DNA of 64,000 bases from positions 3,118,001 through 3,182,000 of the forward strand of contig OX439038.1 of the NCBI GenBank assembly GCA_949317995.1. The letters run 5' to 3'. Of the stretch, positions 20,171 to 31,120 are shown piece by piece; position 1 is the first letter of the stretch, and every line of letters begins with the position of its first letter. The notes beneath the pieces were generated by a model that searched no databases, was not told where the DNA came from, and saw only the letters and a program-made list of their open reading frames with translations. This DNA is from Acholoe squamosa. Taxonomy: Eukaryota; Annelida; Polychaeta; Phyllodocida; Polynoidae. Made by a program: the position numbers and the translations under genes.

Positions 20171-20547
20171 CAGGAGGCTGTTGCTCCTATAGTAAAAGGA
20201 AGAGCTGGGTAAAAATGCCCTCATTTCCAGTCCTTTCTTTTCATGTAGCTATAACTTGTCCCTTTTGTTGCTCACAAGTGGTCATTCAAGTACGGTGCTC
20301 AAAAAGGGGGATTTGAGTAGGTACCTAGTTGGGAGAAGTCAGTCAGTACTATAAACTATAAATAAACTATAGAGCGTGTGACATGAGTAGGTACCTGGTA
20401 GTGCAGCTCTATCTATTTTAAACAAGGCAGGTGACTTTTCAGACTAATGTGGTGAGTGCAAGTACTTAGGTGAAGCAGTGCACGACTTGTTTAGAAAAGA
20501 GGGCACATACTCACAGCTCTTTTTACAATAGGAGCAACAGCCTACTG
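20171..20547 (+). mobile_element. MITE family 2, copy a
   Basis: Starts CAGGAGGCTGTTGCTCCTAT and ends ATAGGAGCAACAGCCTACTG, TIRs of about 17-30 bp that continue into AGTAAAAGGAAGAGCT / AGCTCTTTTTACAATAG. The interior is shared with copies at 34291, 51545 and 54950 (inverted). No ORF is supported. Confidence 0.85.
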
Positions 20548-20908
20548 AGTACTCCCTTTGTCACTCTATGAGCTCCTGTCTGGATAAAGTGTGAATTCTC
20601 CTTTGGCACGCCTAACAGTCCAAACGATCAAATTGACAACATGTGTGCTCTGCTTGTTGTTAAAAGGAGCCGTTATTTAATGGTCTCAACTATCTTCTGT
20701 TCTCCATTTTCTGTTTACAAGATATGTTCATTGATCCTTTTAATGACCTCCTTTTAAAGCGGATATTCACATTTCTTTTTACTTTAGAAAGTCACAGTTA
20801 ATGGAGATTGATATGAATTCAAGTTCCTGTCTTCAAGGACAGAGATCTATGAAACAGTACGAGAAACTGACACCTGTCTAGACTGAATCCTGCCATACAA
20901 TTTTAGGT

Positions 20909-20910
<2 letters not shown>

Positions 20911-20988
<78 letters not shown>

Positions 20989-21012
20989 TATAAATATATA
21001 TGTATATATATA

Positions 21013-21065
<53 letters not shown>
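20911..21065. repeat. (TA)n microsatellite
   Basis: About 150 bp of TA dinucleotides with a CA start and a few TG/AA interruptions. Confidence 0.95.
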
Positions 21066-21067
<2 letters not shown>

Positions 21068-23629
21068 TACAGGATGCTTACACCAATGAAGCCACTTATA
21101 TTATATAGACCTAGAAGTTACCTGCTCACTTAAAAGAGGAAATTTATACATTCAAAGTAGCTCCTCTAAACGCAGTCCTTGATATACCAGGCTTACCTCT
21201 GCCAATGGGTGATATCTATTGTCTCATAGAGCTACTGTATGCAATAGGTTTGAAAGAGTCGATAAGATTCCATGTTTAGACACAAGGTAGGTAAGCACAA
21301 TGTTGTATTTAATGCTAAACCATTCTGATCTTTTTTATGATTTGAAACATTACATTTTACTAATTAAATCTACATGTTCATTTGTTATCAATGTACAAAT
21401 AGAGCAACACACATTTCAGTTGTTCCCATTGAGTGCATCTACCCAAATTTCAGTCACGACTTTACCACAGATACTTGACAGATAGGTAATTCAATGTCTT
21501 GCCTGTCCCTAAGGTTGCAATGGCAGCCAGGAAGGGATTGACAAACATTTTGAACCCCTGCTCAGGTTCACTGCTTATTTTAACAGAATGAGACAGTCTC
21601 AGAGACAGATTATAAGATGCTCTCAGCTGTTGACGCATGGTTCCATTATTGTGTTCTCACGTTTTCTTGATTATAGATGCAGTTGTGCTAGAATAATTCA
21701 ACTCTACTAAAGAAAATTTATATTCTCAAAAAGGAAATATAGGAAAAAAAAAAGGTCATAACCTTTTATCAACAACTTGTAATATTGATCTATATATTGA
21801 CCGTAACCAGAAAGAAAAACACACAAAAAAAACAGAAATAAAAACAACCTGGTCCAGCATCCGACCCGAGAGGTAAGTGCATTTCCACTATCAATGGATA
21901 AGGGTGTCCTCAACCCTGAGCATCTAGATACAAACATAACATACTTTAGTCCATTATCCATTCAGTCCAGTCTTACTGAGAAATATGACCCTACCAAGAT
22001 AATGGACCCCACATGCAAGTGGTGCTTTGAAGATTCAGTGCTCTCAGGAAGCTACAGATGGTCCGGCACATTACTGAAAGTGTGGTTTGCCTAGATATTG
22101 TACTACATCCACATTACTCATGACCTAATCTCCCACTACTATAGGGAGGTCCAATGGATTCGTTTTAGCGGCAGCAAGGCTAAAGCCAATGGACAGGGGA
22201 CCACTGGCTCCTCTGTTCCTGTCTATGTGCTTTTATGTCATGGCAAGCTGCTCCAGAATGGTTCTTTAGGTATCTAGTAATCTATGTTTTACAATCTATA
22301 TAACAAGAGTTGCAATTTTCAGAGGATGGTTTAAAAAAAGCTGTTGCCACCCAAAGCAGTGGAGACAAACAGAAGTCTTCATGGACAGGGTCAGGTGTTT
22401 TGGGTCAACACTCAAGATGGCATTTTAGAACCATAGCAATAGACTTCGTTTCGAAATGCCCTGCAAGGGAGTATCTAATAGTAACAGGTAGTCTCTGATG
22501 GATCGGCAGCTGAAGAATCATTCTCGAATACGATAGCTCCCCCCACGGTCTTGGCTGTTCAAAGTGGTAGGGCAGTCATAAACACACAGAATGATATTTA
22601 ATAGTTGAACTTCTCATACATGATTCAAGGTCCCTCCCTCCCACTTGCATTACATTGGTTTCAATTACCCACAAGTGTGAGAAGCTTTGTCGGAAACATA
22701 TGTGTGTTATCACTCAACTGTTTTCTCACCACCCACTGTATTACCTTTAGCAACAAAGTAGAACAGATGACGCATGAATAATCTCAATAACTTCAGTCTT
22801 GTGCAATATTCCTGCAGCACAACCCTCTGAGTGATCCCTCCATGCGGAGCGGGAAAGTAGTCAAGTGCTCATCATGATTGTATGTCGTATGTCATATAGT
22901 GCCGCAGGTCAGCAGGCAGTGGTGTATGTTTTCTATGATACCCTTTCTTTTGATCTGTTCTTTATTGAATGGAAACTTACAGTCATCTGAACTAACCTGT
23001 GTACATACACCCACCAACACATTTTCTGTGGCACTGTTAGCACACCTGGTAAATAGTTTGATCTGACTCATGTGCTGGCCACATGACAAGTACAAGTATG
23101 TACAAGTATTGATTCAATGCCTGCGGCAGGTAGTCATAGATTACTCAAATTCCAATTAGGAATTAATTCATCAAACAAGGAGAATAACCTCTTTCATAAG
23201 CCAGGTTTTCATGCCCAATGTGCTCTGAAAAAAATAAAACGTTTCGTAAATACTCATTTATCTCTTGAAATAAGAAAAATAAAAAGATGATTTGATTCAG
23301 AAAAAAAAGTCAACAAAAAGTGGAGGAAGACAGTCAAATTAAAACACAGGCTCATCGGAATTACTGCAGTGGATAAAAAGTAAGATTAAAAAAAAAATCT
23401 AAAAATTTGCGGAAAAACTTTAGTTGGTATAGTTATTGTTTAGCCATTTAGCTTATCTCGAAAATACTGAATTTTAATTGAAAGTGTTTTAAGAGATTGG
23501 TCTATGATTCATGTTGCAATGAAGATAATTAGAATTGTACATTACAAACCTGTCACCACTGTGCATACATGTAAGTTAACCTGACAATATTACATTGTTG
23601 ACATTAGAGAGGTTAACATCACCAAGTGT
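21066..23629. other. Unassigned DNA with a fragment of the R repeat
   Basis: 21938-22050 matches 13735-13810 (CTTACTGAGAAATATGACCC, then AGTG.TGCTTTGAAG), so at least that block is repeat-derived. The rest has short ORFs without recognisable domains. 23220-23470 is very A-rich. Confidence 0.4.
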
Positions 23630-23889
23630 ACGGCCTACGTGTATGCCTAGACAGCGGACAGCGGCAGCCCCGGTCTCGGCTAGACTGTGCAGCGGCACAC
23701 AGCGAAGAAACCATGCTTCTCGCGGTTATGTTTGTGTATAAAATACACCTCCTAGCCCGGCAGCGGACATCGACAGGGGCAGACGGCGAAAAAAAAGATG
23801 CTTCTCGCAGTTATGTTTGTGTATAATACACCTCCTCACCTGGCAGCGGACAGCGACAGTGCACACGGCGAAAAAAACATGCACCCAGA

Positions 23890-23957
23890 CCAGGACGCGA
23901 TCCGCGGACCTCTCACGGCTGAGCGCAAGGCGCTAACCACTAGGCCACCGCGTCTCC
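23890..23957 (-). tRNA. tRNA-like module in copy 2
   Basis: Minus strand: GGTGGCCTAGTGGTTAGCGC (A box-like) and CGCGGATCGCGTCC (degenerate B box). It is the counterpart of 15755-15822 and probably non-functional as a tRNA. Confidence 0.45.
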
Positions 23958-24039
23958 TCCTTCTGCGCCTGGCAGCGGACAGCGACAGTGCACACGGCTT
24001 AGTATCATATCCAGAAGTGGTTCGAACCGAGCATTTCTT

Positions 24040-24113
24040 GTCAGTCCTTGTGGCGCAGTGCATAAGGAGTTGGATTTGGGATGTGAGACTGCAGGTTCGA
24101 TCCCTACCCTGGC
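24040..24113 (+). tRNA. tRNA-like module in copy 2, opposite strand
   Basis: CAGTCCTTGTGGCGCAGTGC then ATAAGG (A box region) and GGTTCGATCCC (B box) 34 nt downstream, a good pol III internal promoter match. The cloverleaf is imperfect and the isotype is not assigned. Confidence 0.5.
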
Positions 24114-24842
24114 CTGGACTATTTCGTGGGTTTTAACATGTAACATATGACATGGAAGGACATGAGAGGTGTGCGGTTATCCTGGATAACCGCATGCCTT
24201 CCATGGATAACCGCACGCCTTCCATTGATAACCGCACGCCTTCCAAAATTGATGTTACAGCCTATAGGGTGTGCAATATCGACAGATATGTGGATAGGAA
24301 TAGACACCAAAAAGCACTGTGTAACCCACAAATCATGGTATAACGTAGAATAGCCATCTCCTAACATCAGAAAGGAATCATACATATGTGCACTAGAATC
24401 TACCTACAGTCCACCAATGTGCAAGTCGTGCACGCATATAGTACTTGCCACCACACTATACCTGAGTACACACTAAGTCATCTAAAGGTTTGTTGAGTGC
24501 AAGCGGATATCACATCTAAAACTGCCCTCCTCCATATTGTCACCCGCATCCCCCATCCACTTTATCTACCAGGTTATTTGGTGCTAATGTTGTATATTAT
24601 ATGCTAGCTGTCATCTACAGCCCCTTTGAATCATCAGTTGATATTCAGTTTGATGTGTCCCCCAATACCTAGAGTATCTGTATATTGATCATGGAACCTC
24701 TTATGGATCCTTCTATTCTCAGGTAAGGAGAGGTCACCTTCAGGTCAAGGTTTATTAGTTTAGATGCAATTAGGCAGTTCCAGAAGTATTTCACTGTATC
24801 TGATGCATGGCACTATTACTATCTCTGCCCCTGTTTCTTTAC

Positions 24843-25824
24843 GGGTCAGTTCACGGAAAGTGATCACCTGGGTCTTTTTTTTTGGTCTTTTTTTGGATAC
24901 AGGGGGTTATAGAATAAAAAGTATTTAACCATTCTTTTTATTTCTTGTTTCATCAGAAAGAAAACTCCTTGGGCTTCAAAAGAAGGGCAAATTTAGGTAA
25001 GTCAGCCTGCTATTTTTTTTTCAGATTTAGCGGCCCGAAGTTGAAAAAGTTGCCAAAAATTGCCTTTATTATAATAATTTTATATCTTCCTCAGTGGGGG
25101 GTCCTATTTAACATTTTCAGGTGATTTGGAGGTGCTCTGCTTGGCATTCCTTTTCACCTGTTCATTTTTGTAACCAAATAAAGTTGATTTAAAGGGCGTG
25201 ACAAAATAAAAGTACACTGGTATGCCTACTAAAACACTATCTTCAATCTTCTTATTTCCCACCAAGATTAGGGTCCTCATAGGGGCTTTTCTGGTACAGA
25301 AGCTTAGGGTCTACTTGCAGGCATGACTATGCAATACATATTCAAGTATTTTCAAGTCCATTTTGCTCAAGCCTATTACATTCATATTTCTGTATCCAGG
25401 ACAAATACTATCAAAGTTTTCTTTCTTTCAACCAGCCTAACAGGAGATCTATTGTTAATAAGTCATTTAAAGAAAATAATGGAGTCTTTACATGCCTTGG
25501 TTATGCCAAACAGAGGGGTCAACATTCATATTATTTCCTAATTTATTGTCAATATAGATATTTTTCCTTTTTTTCTTCATAGTGTTTCTTTTGGACCTTT
25601 TGTCAAATATGCTAACTAATAATCATGTAGTTCTGACAAATATTTCTGTGATTTAGAGAAGAATTCATTTTGCTTACGCCCATTACATTTTCATAATTTT
25701 GAATATCTGCAATAAAAACTGATCGCTTTGAGTAAGTGACTTGAATGAACCTTTCCAAAGAGCCAAGATATAGGACTATCAATAAAACTAAGTTTCATGA
25801 TCTAATTCTGAGTTTCCTTTAATG
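24843..25824. mobile_element. Second copy of the 17448-18727 transposon, right end lost
   Basis: Begins GGGTCAGTTCACGGAAAGTG (left TIR with changes) and follows the 17448 element through GGATACAGGGGG, GAAAGAAAACTCCTTGGGCT, AAAGTACACTGG, TTCAAGTATTTTCAAGTCCA and CATTTTGC.TACGCCCATTAC. It lacks the roughly 240-bp block 18147-18385 of copy 1 and diverges after about 25824 before the right TIR. It is a decayed, immobile copy. Confidence 0.8.
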
Positions 25825-25989
25825 GGCACATAAGACAATGATCTCTCGCTGTTTCCTCTCTACCTTTTTGTGGCCAGATATGACCACATTTCCAATAGCA
25901 CCTGATGGGGTTCTGATGTTGTGCAATATTCCTAAGGGGCACTCTGCCTGACATTCATCAAACAGTTATTAGGTTTCTGCAGAGTTGGC

Positions 25990-26730
25990 TGATACAGACA
26001 CCAATGCCAATCGCTCAACCATTTGCGGTCAGCATTACCATGGCCTGGCAGTGCCAATATTGTCTTGATCAGCGGTATTGAAGTACCCACTTTTCGGGTT
26101 ACTGGCCAATCATACAGTAGGATGCCCTTTTCGATGGATCTCTATACACTACAATGTATATGTATTTTGGTAGGCGGCTTCTGTATCTTCCTGTTCACAA
26201 TGCAGGTATATTTCCATTTAAGGGATACAATAAACCACATATATGTAAACAAACTGATGTTTTTTGACGAATAATGAGAAATGGCTATTTTGACGCATCA
26301 TGATAACCAGTAGGCAATAGTCCATTGAAGCACCTGCTGACACCTGACAAGCTATGCACCCTGAACCACATGTGTCATATTTCTATGTGTTCTACATCAG
26401 TGTTACAAAAGTGCCTTACAAAGTAACGGGAGTGGAGCAGTTCATCTTAGTACCATAAACCGCTCATATAATGAGTGCTGTGCACTAGGATACAATGAAG
26501 TGGAAAGTTTTCTTTCATGGGTAGATTCTGTTGAAACTTGCACTCTTGTATTACATTAACCATACAAAGATCATATTACTAACCTGTAGGCAATGTCAAG
26601 GCAGAGTGGTAAACAACATGCTTTGTGTACATATTGATTGAGAAACAAGATATTTCGCTTCAGGACCTCATACATATGCAGGTCCTGCCTCCACCTCTTG
26701 TTAAAAAAGGTAATGTCTAATATGTGAGGC
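25990..26730 (-). repeat. R-repeat copy
   Basis: Aligns with 31250-31820: shared text includes GCCAATATTG, GATCAGCGG, CCAATCATACAGTAGGATGC-like, GGTATATTTC.ATTT, GGAGTGGAGCA.TTCATCTTA, AACCTGTAGGCAATGTC and GAGAAACAAGAT. The minus strand preserves the coding-like signature with P-T-V-stop-L-A-S-N and S-G-Y-F-N-T-A-D; the Arg codon CGA of better copies reads TGA. Confidence 0.65.
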
Positions 26731-26998
26731 AAGCCTTAGATATGAAACTGACACCTGTTCCTCACATTCATCAATAAGTAATCAGGAGATGCAGCAGGAG
26801 AGGAGCTGTTGATGAGGCAGTCTGTCAGCCCAGTGATCTGCTGAACAAGAATATGGTCATTAAGAAATATGTATATCCCTATACTCAGAGTACATTTTCT
26901 TGTGATATGCATCTGTATTTCCCAATAAGTTGCAATTGAAACTAAGGTTATTATCAATTATCGATATATATAGTCTCTCGTTAAGGGGAAGTACCAGC

Positions 26999-27251
26999 CT
27001 AGAAGGCATTTCTCAAGATGGTGCAACTAGGACCCTTTCAAATCGTAGGGGGATCCCTTCTTCTGTTGCTATTGCAGCAATACATCTCACGGTCACTAAT
27101 GATTGCACTGGTACGACTGCCCTACCGAATTCTATGTAATTACTACATCAAGTGCTGATCGTACAGAGCAGTCGTTGGGCACTACTTACCATGACCCACT
27201 TTAATTTTGAGGGCTGTGTCTAGTCGTACCATCTTCAGAGATGCCCTCCAG
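26999..27251. mobile_element. MITE family 1, copy a
   Basis: Ends CTAGAAGGCATTTCTCAAGA and TCTTCAGAGATGCCCTCCAG form TIRs that run on into TGGTRCRACTAG. The interior shares GCACTGGTACGACTGCCCTA, CTATGTAATTACT and GTGCTGATCGTACAGA with the copies at 35855 and 44338. About 253 bp, no ORF. The terminus CTGGAGGGCA resembles that of MITE family 2. Confidence 0.8.
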
Positions 27252-27345
27252 TACTCATCAAAAGTGATAGTTGTGACAAGAGGATGTCGGGTTCTGCAAC
27301 AGACCACAGTTATACATCACTCTCATCTGGGATAGCAGTAGACCT
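27240..27345 (+). repeat. S-repeat fragment interrupted by a LINE
   Basis: 27284-27345 (GTTCTGCAACAGACCACAG...ATGGCAATCA) matches 29340-29393, and 28478-28510 (GTATGAACAGTGAG...TCTATGTATGATATT) matches the continuation 29410-29440. The LINE fragment 27346-28475 therefore sits inside this repeat, and 29340-29440 is a paralogous empty site. Confidence 0.6.
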
Positions 27346-28475
27346 ATGGCAATCATTAACTGTGATTCACTCACTACTAAAAAGAGGAATTTGCGCCCTA
27401 ACTATACATGGAAAACTCAAGAAATGGCTTATGGAGTACCTGGCCCACAGGTGGCATGAAACAATAGCGAATGGCCTAAGATCTGGTGAATCAGCGGTAA
27501 AATTCAGCGTGCCACATTGATCAAAATTAGGTCCCCTGCTTTTTGTACTATTTATAAATGACCTGCCAGAAAAATGATTAAACTGTAAATGTGTGATGTA
27601 CGTTGACGATGTTATAATCTATGTTGGTGCACAAACCTAAGAAAGAGAGATTTCCTTACTACAAGATGACTTAGAGTGAGTAAATAGCTGGTGTAATGAG
27701 AATTATATGACAGTGAATAGAACCAAAACAATGTGCATGCATTTTGGGTCTAGCCATAAGGTAAAAAATCTAGATGAGCCAAAACTCTATTTCGGTGGCG
27801 TCCAACTACCTAAGAGTAGTGCTAGATACTCGACTTGATGTAACCCCATTTATTAATAAAATTAGTCCTGTTATTGACTACTGTTCTTTTTACACCAGCA
27901 GCGGCCAAGTATCACAGTTAAACAAACTCCAGAGAATGCAAAACTCTGCCCTGAGAACATGTCTTAAATGCAGAATAAGAGTCATAAGCATAGAAGATTT
28001 GCATAAAAGCTGTAGCACACATAAGTTAGACAGAAGAAGAAAATTCCAGCTATTGCATATCATGTGGAAGAAAGCTCATAATGGAGACATAGTTGTGATA
28101 GATAATATATGTACCAGGGGCTATCGTAAAATTAAATTCATACGCCACCGAGCAAGAACGACATTTTATCAAAATTTGTCCTACTATTGAGGGGTCGAAT
28201 TATGGGACATGCCAAGTGCCGAAGTGCAACAAATCCCCACCAGTTCAAGATTAAATACAGCGATTAAACACATACTAGCTTAATTGGTGGGAATTTAATT
28301 ACTGTTAAATAAGGCTATGTTAAAATTGTGGTGTAATTATGTTTATATTCTATCCACGTGGGTCATGACATACTGAGATTTATTCTCCACCCACAGCCTT
28401 TAGTCCTGTAGCCGTGACTGGTTGCGGAAAAACGTCCCGTAGGGACGAGTTGCTAATAAATTCAATCAATCAATT
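27346..28475 (+). pseudogene. 5'-truncated LINE: reverse transcriptase C-terminal part and 3' end
   Basis: Plus-strand frames give LLKRGICALTIHGKLKKWLM, HETIANG, LGPLLFVLFINDL, the catalytic YVDD box (Y-V-D-D-V-I-I-Y), WCNENYMTVN, and the C-terminal INKISPVIDYCSFYTSSGQ and MMWKKA-type region. Many stops and frameshifts are present. It closely parallels the 59.2-60.9 kb LINE and ends with the same kind of hairpin plus an (AATC)n tail, so both belong to one family. 5' truncation is usual for LINE insertions primed at the target. Confidence 0.85.
28433..28447 (+). promoter_or_regulatory. LINE 3'-end hairpin
   Basis: CGTCCC-GTA-GGGACG, a perfect 6-bp stem, preceded by GCGGAAAAA and followed by AGT, about 20 bp before the AATAAATTCAATCAATCAATT tail. 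The other family member has GTCCC-ATT-GGGAC at 61139-61151 with the same flanks. It is probably the signal its reverse transcriptase recognises. Confidence 0.7.
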
Positions 28476-28510
28476 GTATGAACAGTGAGTCTCTATGTAT
28501 GATATTATGA

Positions 28511-29054
28511 TGACCAGTCTTAGAGAAGGTCAATGCCCTAATGTGACTTCACCGGATGTGGAGGGTTTGAGACTGAGCTGAATTGGTGAAATATGAGACA
28601 CCTTCCTGATCTGAGCACTAGTGATAAGGGAGTGGGCATTTTTTATCGACAGGGGGGTGGTGGGTTTGATGGGGGGCATACAAATTTCAAACCCCTCCCG
28701 AGGGGGGGCTAAAAATATTTTGACACCGAGGGGGGGGCTAAAAGAATTTACCCTCTTTTCAGTGAAAAAGCCCCTGCGCTTCTATAAATCACAGAGGGGC
28801 GTGAAAATTCAACGTGCCTCCAGCGACTGCCGTCGAGTGGGAGGCGTGAAAAAATCTTGTGGGTCTGCATGAAAAAACACCACTCGACCTTGTTTATAAA
28901 TAATGACAACTCTCTAACATGGGGTGAATAACTGGTGCAAATTACTTTGGGGAATCATAGTCCAGAACTGCCATTAAACTGTTACGGTGCAGTGAGCGAT
29001 GTTCAGCATTAGTTATTGCATAATAATGATATAGTATGCACCGTAGAAAATAAT
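28511..29054. other. Unassigned, G-rich short repeats
   Basis: 28650-28870 contains runs such as GAGGGGGGGCTAAAA twice and several G7-G8 tracts, with no ORF that looks real. Confidence 0.4.
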
Positions 29055-29460
29055 TGTTAAATCTACCACAGATCCTTGTAAAACTGAACCACCATAGCTT
29101 TGTTGCAGTGAATCAGTGTTGTTTTTACAAAAAGCTCCAGGTAGCAGTTTGGTAGAACACAAAATCATTTAATGTGCAAAGAATCAAAAATAATGAAGGA
29201 TCTCTGATAACTTTGGGACAAAGATTCTGTTGTTATTTCGATGACATTTATTCTACAGTGTGCAGGACATTACAAACTAAAGTACCAATGTACAGTGCTC
29301 ATCAAAAGTGACCGTTATGACTTTGGCGAGAGAATGTTCAGTTCTGTAACAGACCACAGGTACTTATCACTGTCATCTTGCATGGCAATCACTAGCAGTA
29401 ATTTAAGTAATGGTGAATTCCTCTATGGATGATGTTATAATGAGAACACTGAACAGGAAA
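29055..29460 (+). repeat. S-repeat copy
   Basis: Shares blocks with 6290-6500, 27240-27345 and 40200-40870 (ATCCTTGTAAAACTGA, GGATCTCTG.TAACT.TGGGACAA). Its nature is unknown. Confidence 0.5.
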
Positions 29461-29670
29461 GTCATAAAGTGGAGTTTTATTACACTAACATGAGTAAATA
29501 TGGTATATGATAAACATGTAACTAAACTAATGAGATACTGGTTTGTATCTGAGAATTGAATATGTAAATGAGGTAAGGCACTAACTTGTACCGTATGTTA
29601 CCAACAATGGATAAATGTTCAGAGTCCATAGTATAAAGTTTAAGTATAATATATATGGTAAGTCAACATA

Positions 29671-30614
29671 TCAAGGTGCAAATAAGTCTCTGAGGCACTG
29701 TGAGACTGATAGGGTATGTTGGCTCAGTACATAAGGTCTCATACCAGAAGTGGATGACCAGGTGCCATAGTGTGAGGCAGCCTCTTTGTCACATCCACTA
29801 ACTAGAGCCGATTGAAGACCACCTCTTCTGAGACAGTGGCCTGAGAAATCCATGGCATACGGCACTCAATGTCTAAGAGTGCGCCTCTTGTATTGTTAGT
29901 GAGTTGGAGAGGGGTAAGAGATAGTCCTGTGGGATGAGTGAAAGCCGGGGCAAACTGAAATGATGGTACATAGTTTGCATATTCTACCCAGGCTTTAGTA
30001 GGGCAGGCAGGAGATGCCGGGATGGAATGTAGGGATATGACTACCGGGGCATCTCTTGGTCCAGTAGTTTTTGATGAGTGTATCACTATATTAATACCAG
30101 TTTCAGTCAGTATTACGTCTCTCCTGAGTAAGGTATGTGGGCCAGACCATAGTGAGGCAGTGGGGGGGGGGGGTGGTGCGAAGATTAGAAACTCAAAGAA
30201 GCCCATTGTAAGGACTGCTTTGTAGTGTAATGTGGTTAGTATAGTATCCAAAAGTGTGCAGACTGCTACTAAGTGCTGGGGTAGTAATGGTGGAGCTGGT
30301 ACCATCTCATATGGTGATAGTCTATCTGCTCCCTTAGCTACCCTCACCGATTCATGTGTTAGTATCCAAAGTTTGGCCCCAGATATATAGTTCCTACGGG
30401 ATGAAGGTGCTGACAGTGAGTTGGCCAGATATGGTTGATATAGGGCAGCAGCCTGAGGTGATGGATGTAACATGTCTGTGTTGTAGGACACAGCGAAGGT
30501 CAAGTAATAGGTAGCTTGTCTAAGTCTGTTTACTGCCGTGGCCTCTGAAACTGAGGCCTGGAATAAGGCTATAGCCTGGTCTCCCAGAGTAAGGCTTGAA
30601 ATGTAGAGAATCAA
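29671..30614 (-). pseudogene. DIRS-like tyrosine recombinase, frameshifted
   Basis: Two overlapping minus-strand frames make one recombinase. The first (30614 to about 29840) carries the N-terminal SAM-like part and core: SAPSSRRNYISGAKLW, GFFEFLIF, then LLRRDVILTETGINIVIHSS and KTTGPRDAP. After a frameshift around 29850 the second holds FSGHCLRRGGLQSALVSG with the H-x-x-R pair, HYGTWSS, and MRPYV with the candidate nucleophilic Tyr. In the family the first catalytic Arg follows the GFFGFL motif; here the position reads Ile (FLIF), so an essential residue seems lost. The order RNase H then recombinase fits DIRS/Ngaro-type retroelements, which integrate by recombination without target duplication. 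Confidence 0.8.
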
Positions 30615-31120
30615 ATTATATCAAACATAGGGTGAGGTAGGGCAGGTTTGAGTTTAGTGAGATTCCTTGTTGTGACTTCAGCTAGAGCGTAGGTTCTTTT
30701 AGCTGGGTCATGTTGGCGGGACAGTGCATCTACCAGAGGTATGAGTTCACCTTTCTTGTGTCTAATATCTAGTGTGTGTTCGTTTGTAGTAGCCTTAAGC
30801 TGCTGCTGTCTTGCACAGACAGATAACACTTTGTCTTGAGTTCTGCCTGATACTAGGACCTGTTAGGATCCTAGGTTGTCCGTATATATATTATGATCCT
30901 ATAGGCATGCATATGATCCTAAAGCCATGCTTATCTAAGCTATAAGCAGATTAACCGCTTCAAGTCTATGTATGGGCTTGTAGGCTGCTCTGTGTGTTTC
31001 GTCATATTGTAGTGTATAGTAGTGTTGGTCTGAGTTGCCACCCCTGCCCACCAGTGTAGAGTCACATTCTAACGAGTAGGTTTCAGTGGGTGGTATTACT
31101 CTCATTTGAGGCTTAATCAT
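30611..31120 (-). pseudogene. DIRS-like RNase H domain, degenerate
   Basis: Minus-strand frames encode a recognisable RNase H: LECDSTLVGRGG (first Asp), HRLEAVNLLIA (Glu), then after a stop and frameshift IIIYTDNLGS (second Asp) and RHKKGELIPLVDALSR (last Asp). All four acidic positions are visible. It is followed at once by the recombinase frame (end 30611, next frame to 30614), as in DIRS elements where the domains overlap. The reverse transcriptase that should precede it is missing: from about 31130 upward the sequence is the R repeat, so this is a truncated copy. Confidence 0.8.

Larger units (their letters stand above)
23630..24345. mobile_element. Composite element with two tRNA-like modules, copy 2
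   Basis: Same order as 15420-16230: repeats containing GGCAGCGGACAGCGACAG and ATGTTTGTGTATAATACACC, a minus-strand tRNA-like module (about 23890-23957), a plus-strand tRNA-like module (about 24040-24113, B box GGTTCGATCCC), then ACATGTAACATATGACATGG and GGACATGAGAGG. The tail holds four half-palindromes of the GGTTATCC/GGATAACCGC type, then GATGTTACAGCCTATAGGG and TGTGCAATATCGACAG. The shared architecture over about 700 bp supports a real mobile family. Confidence 0.7.
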
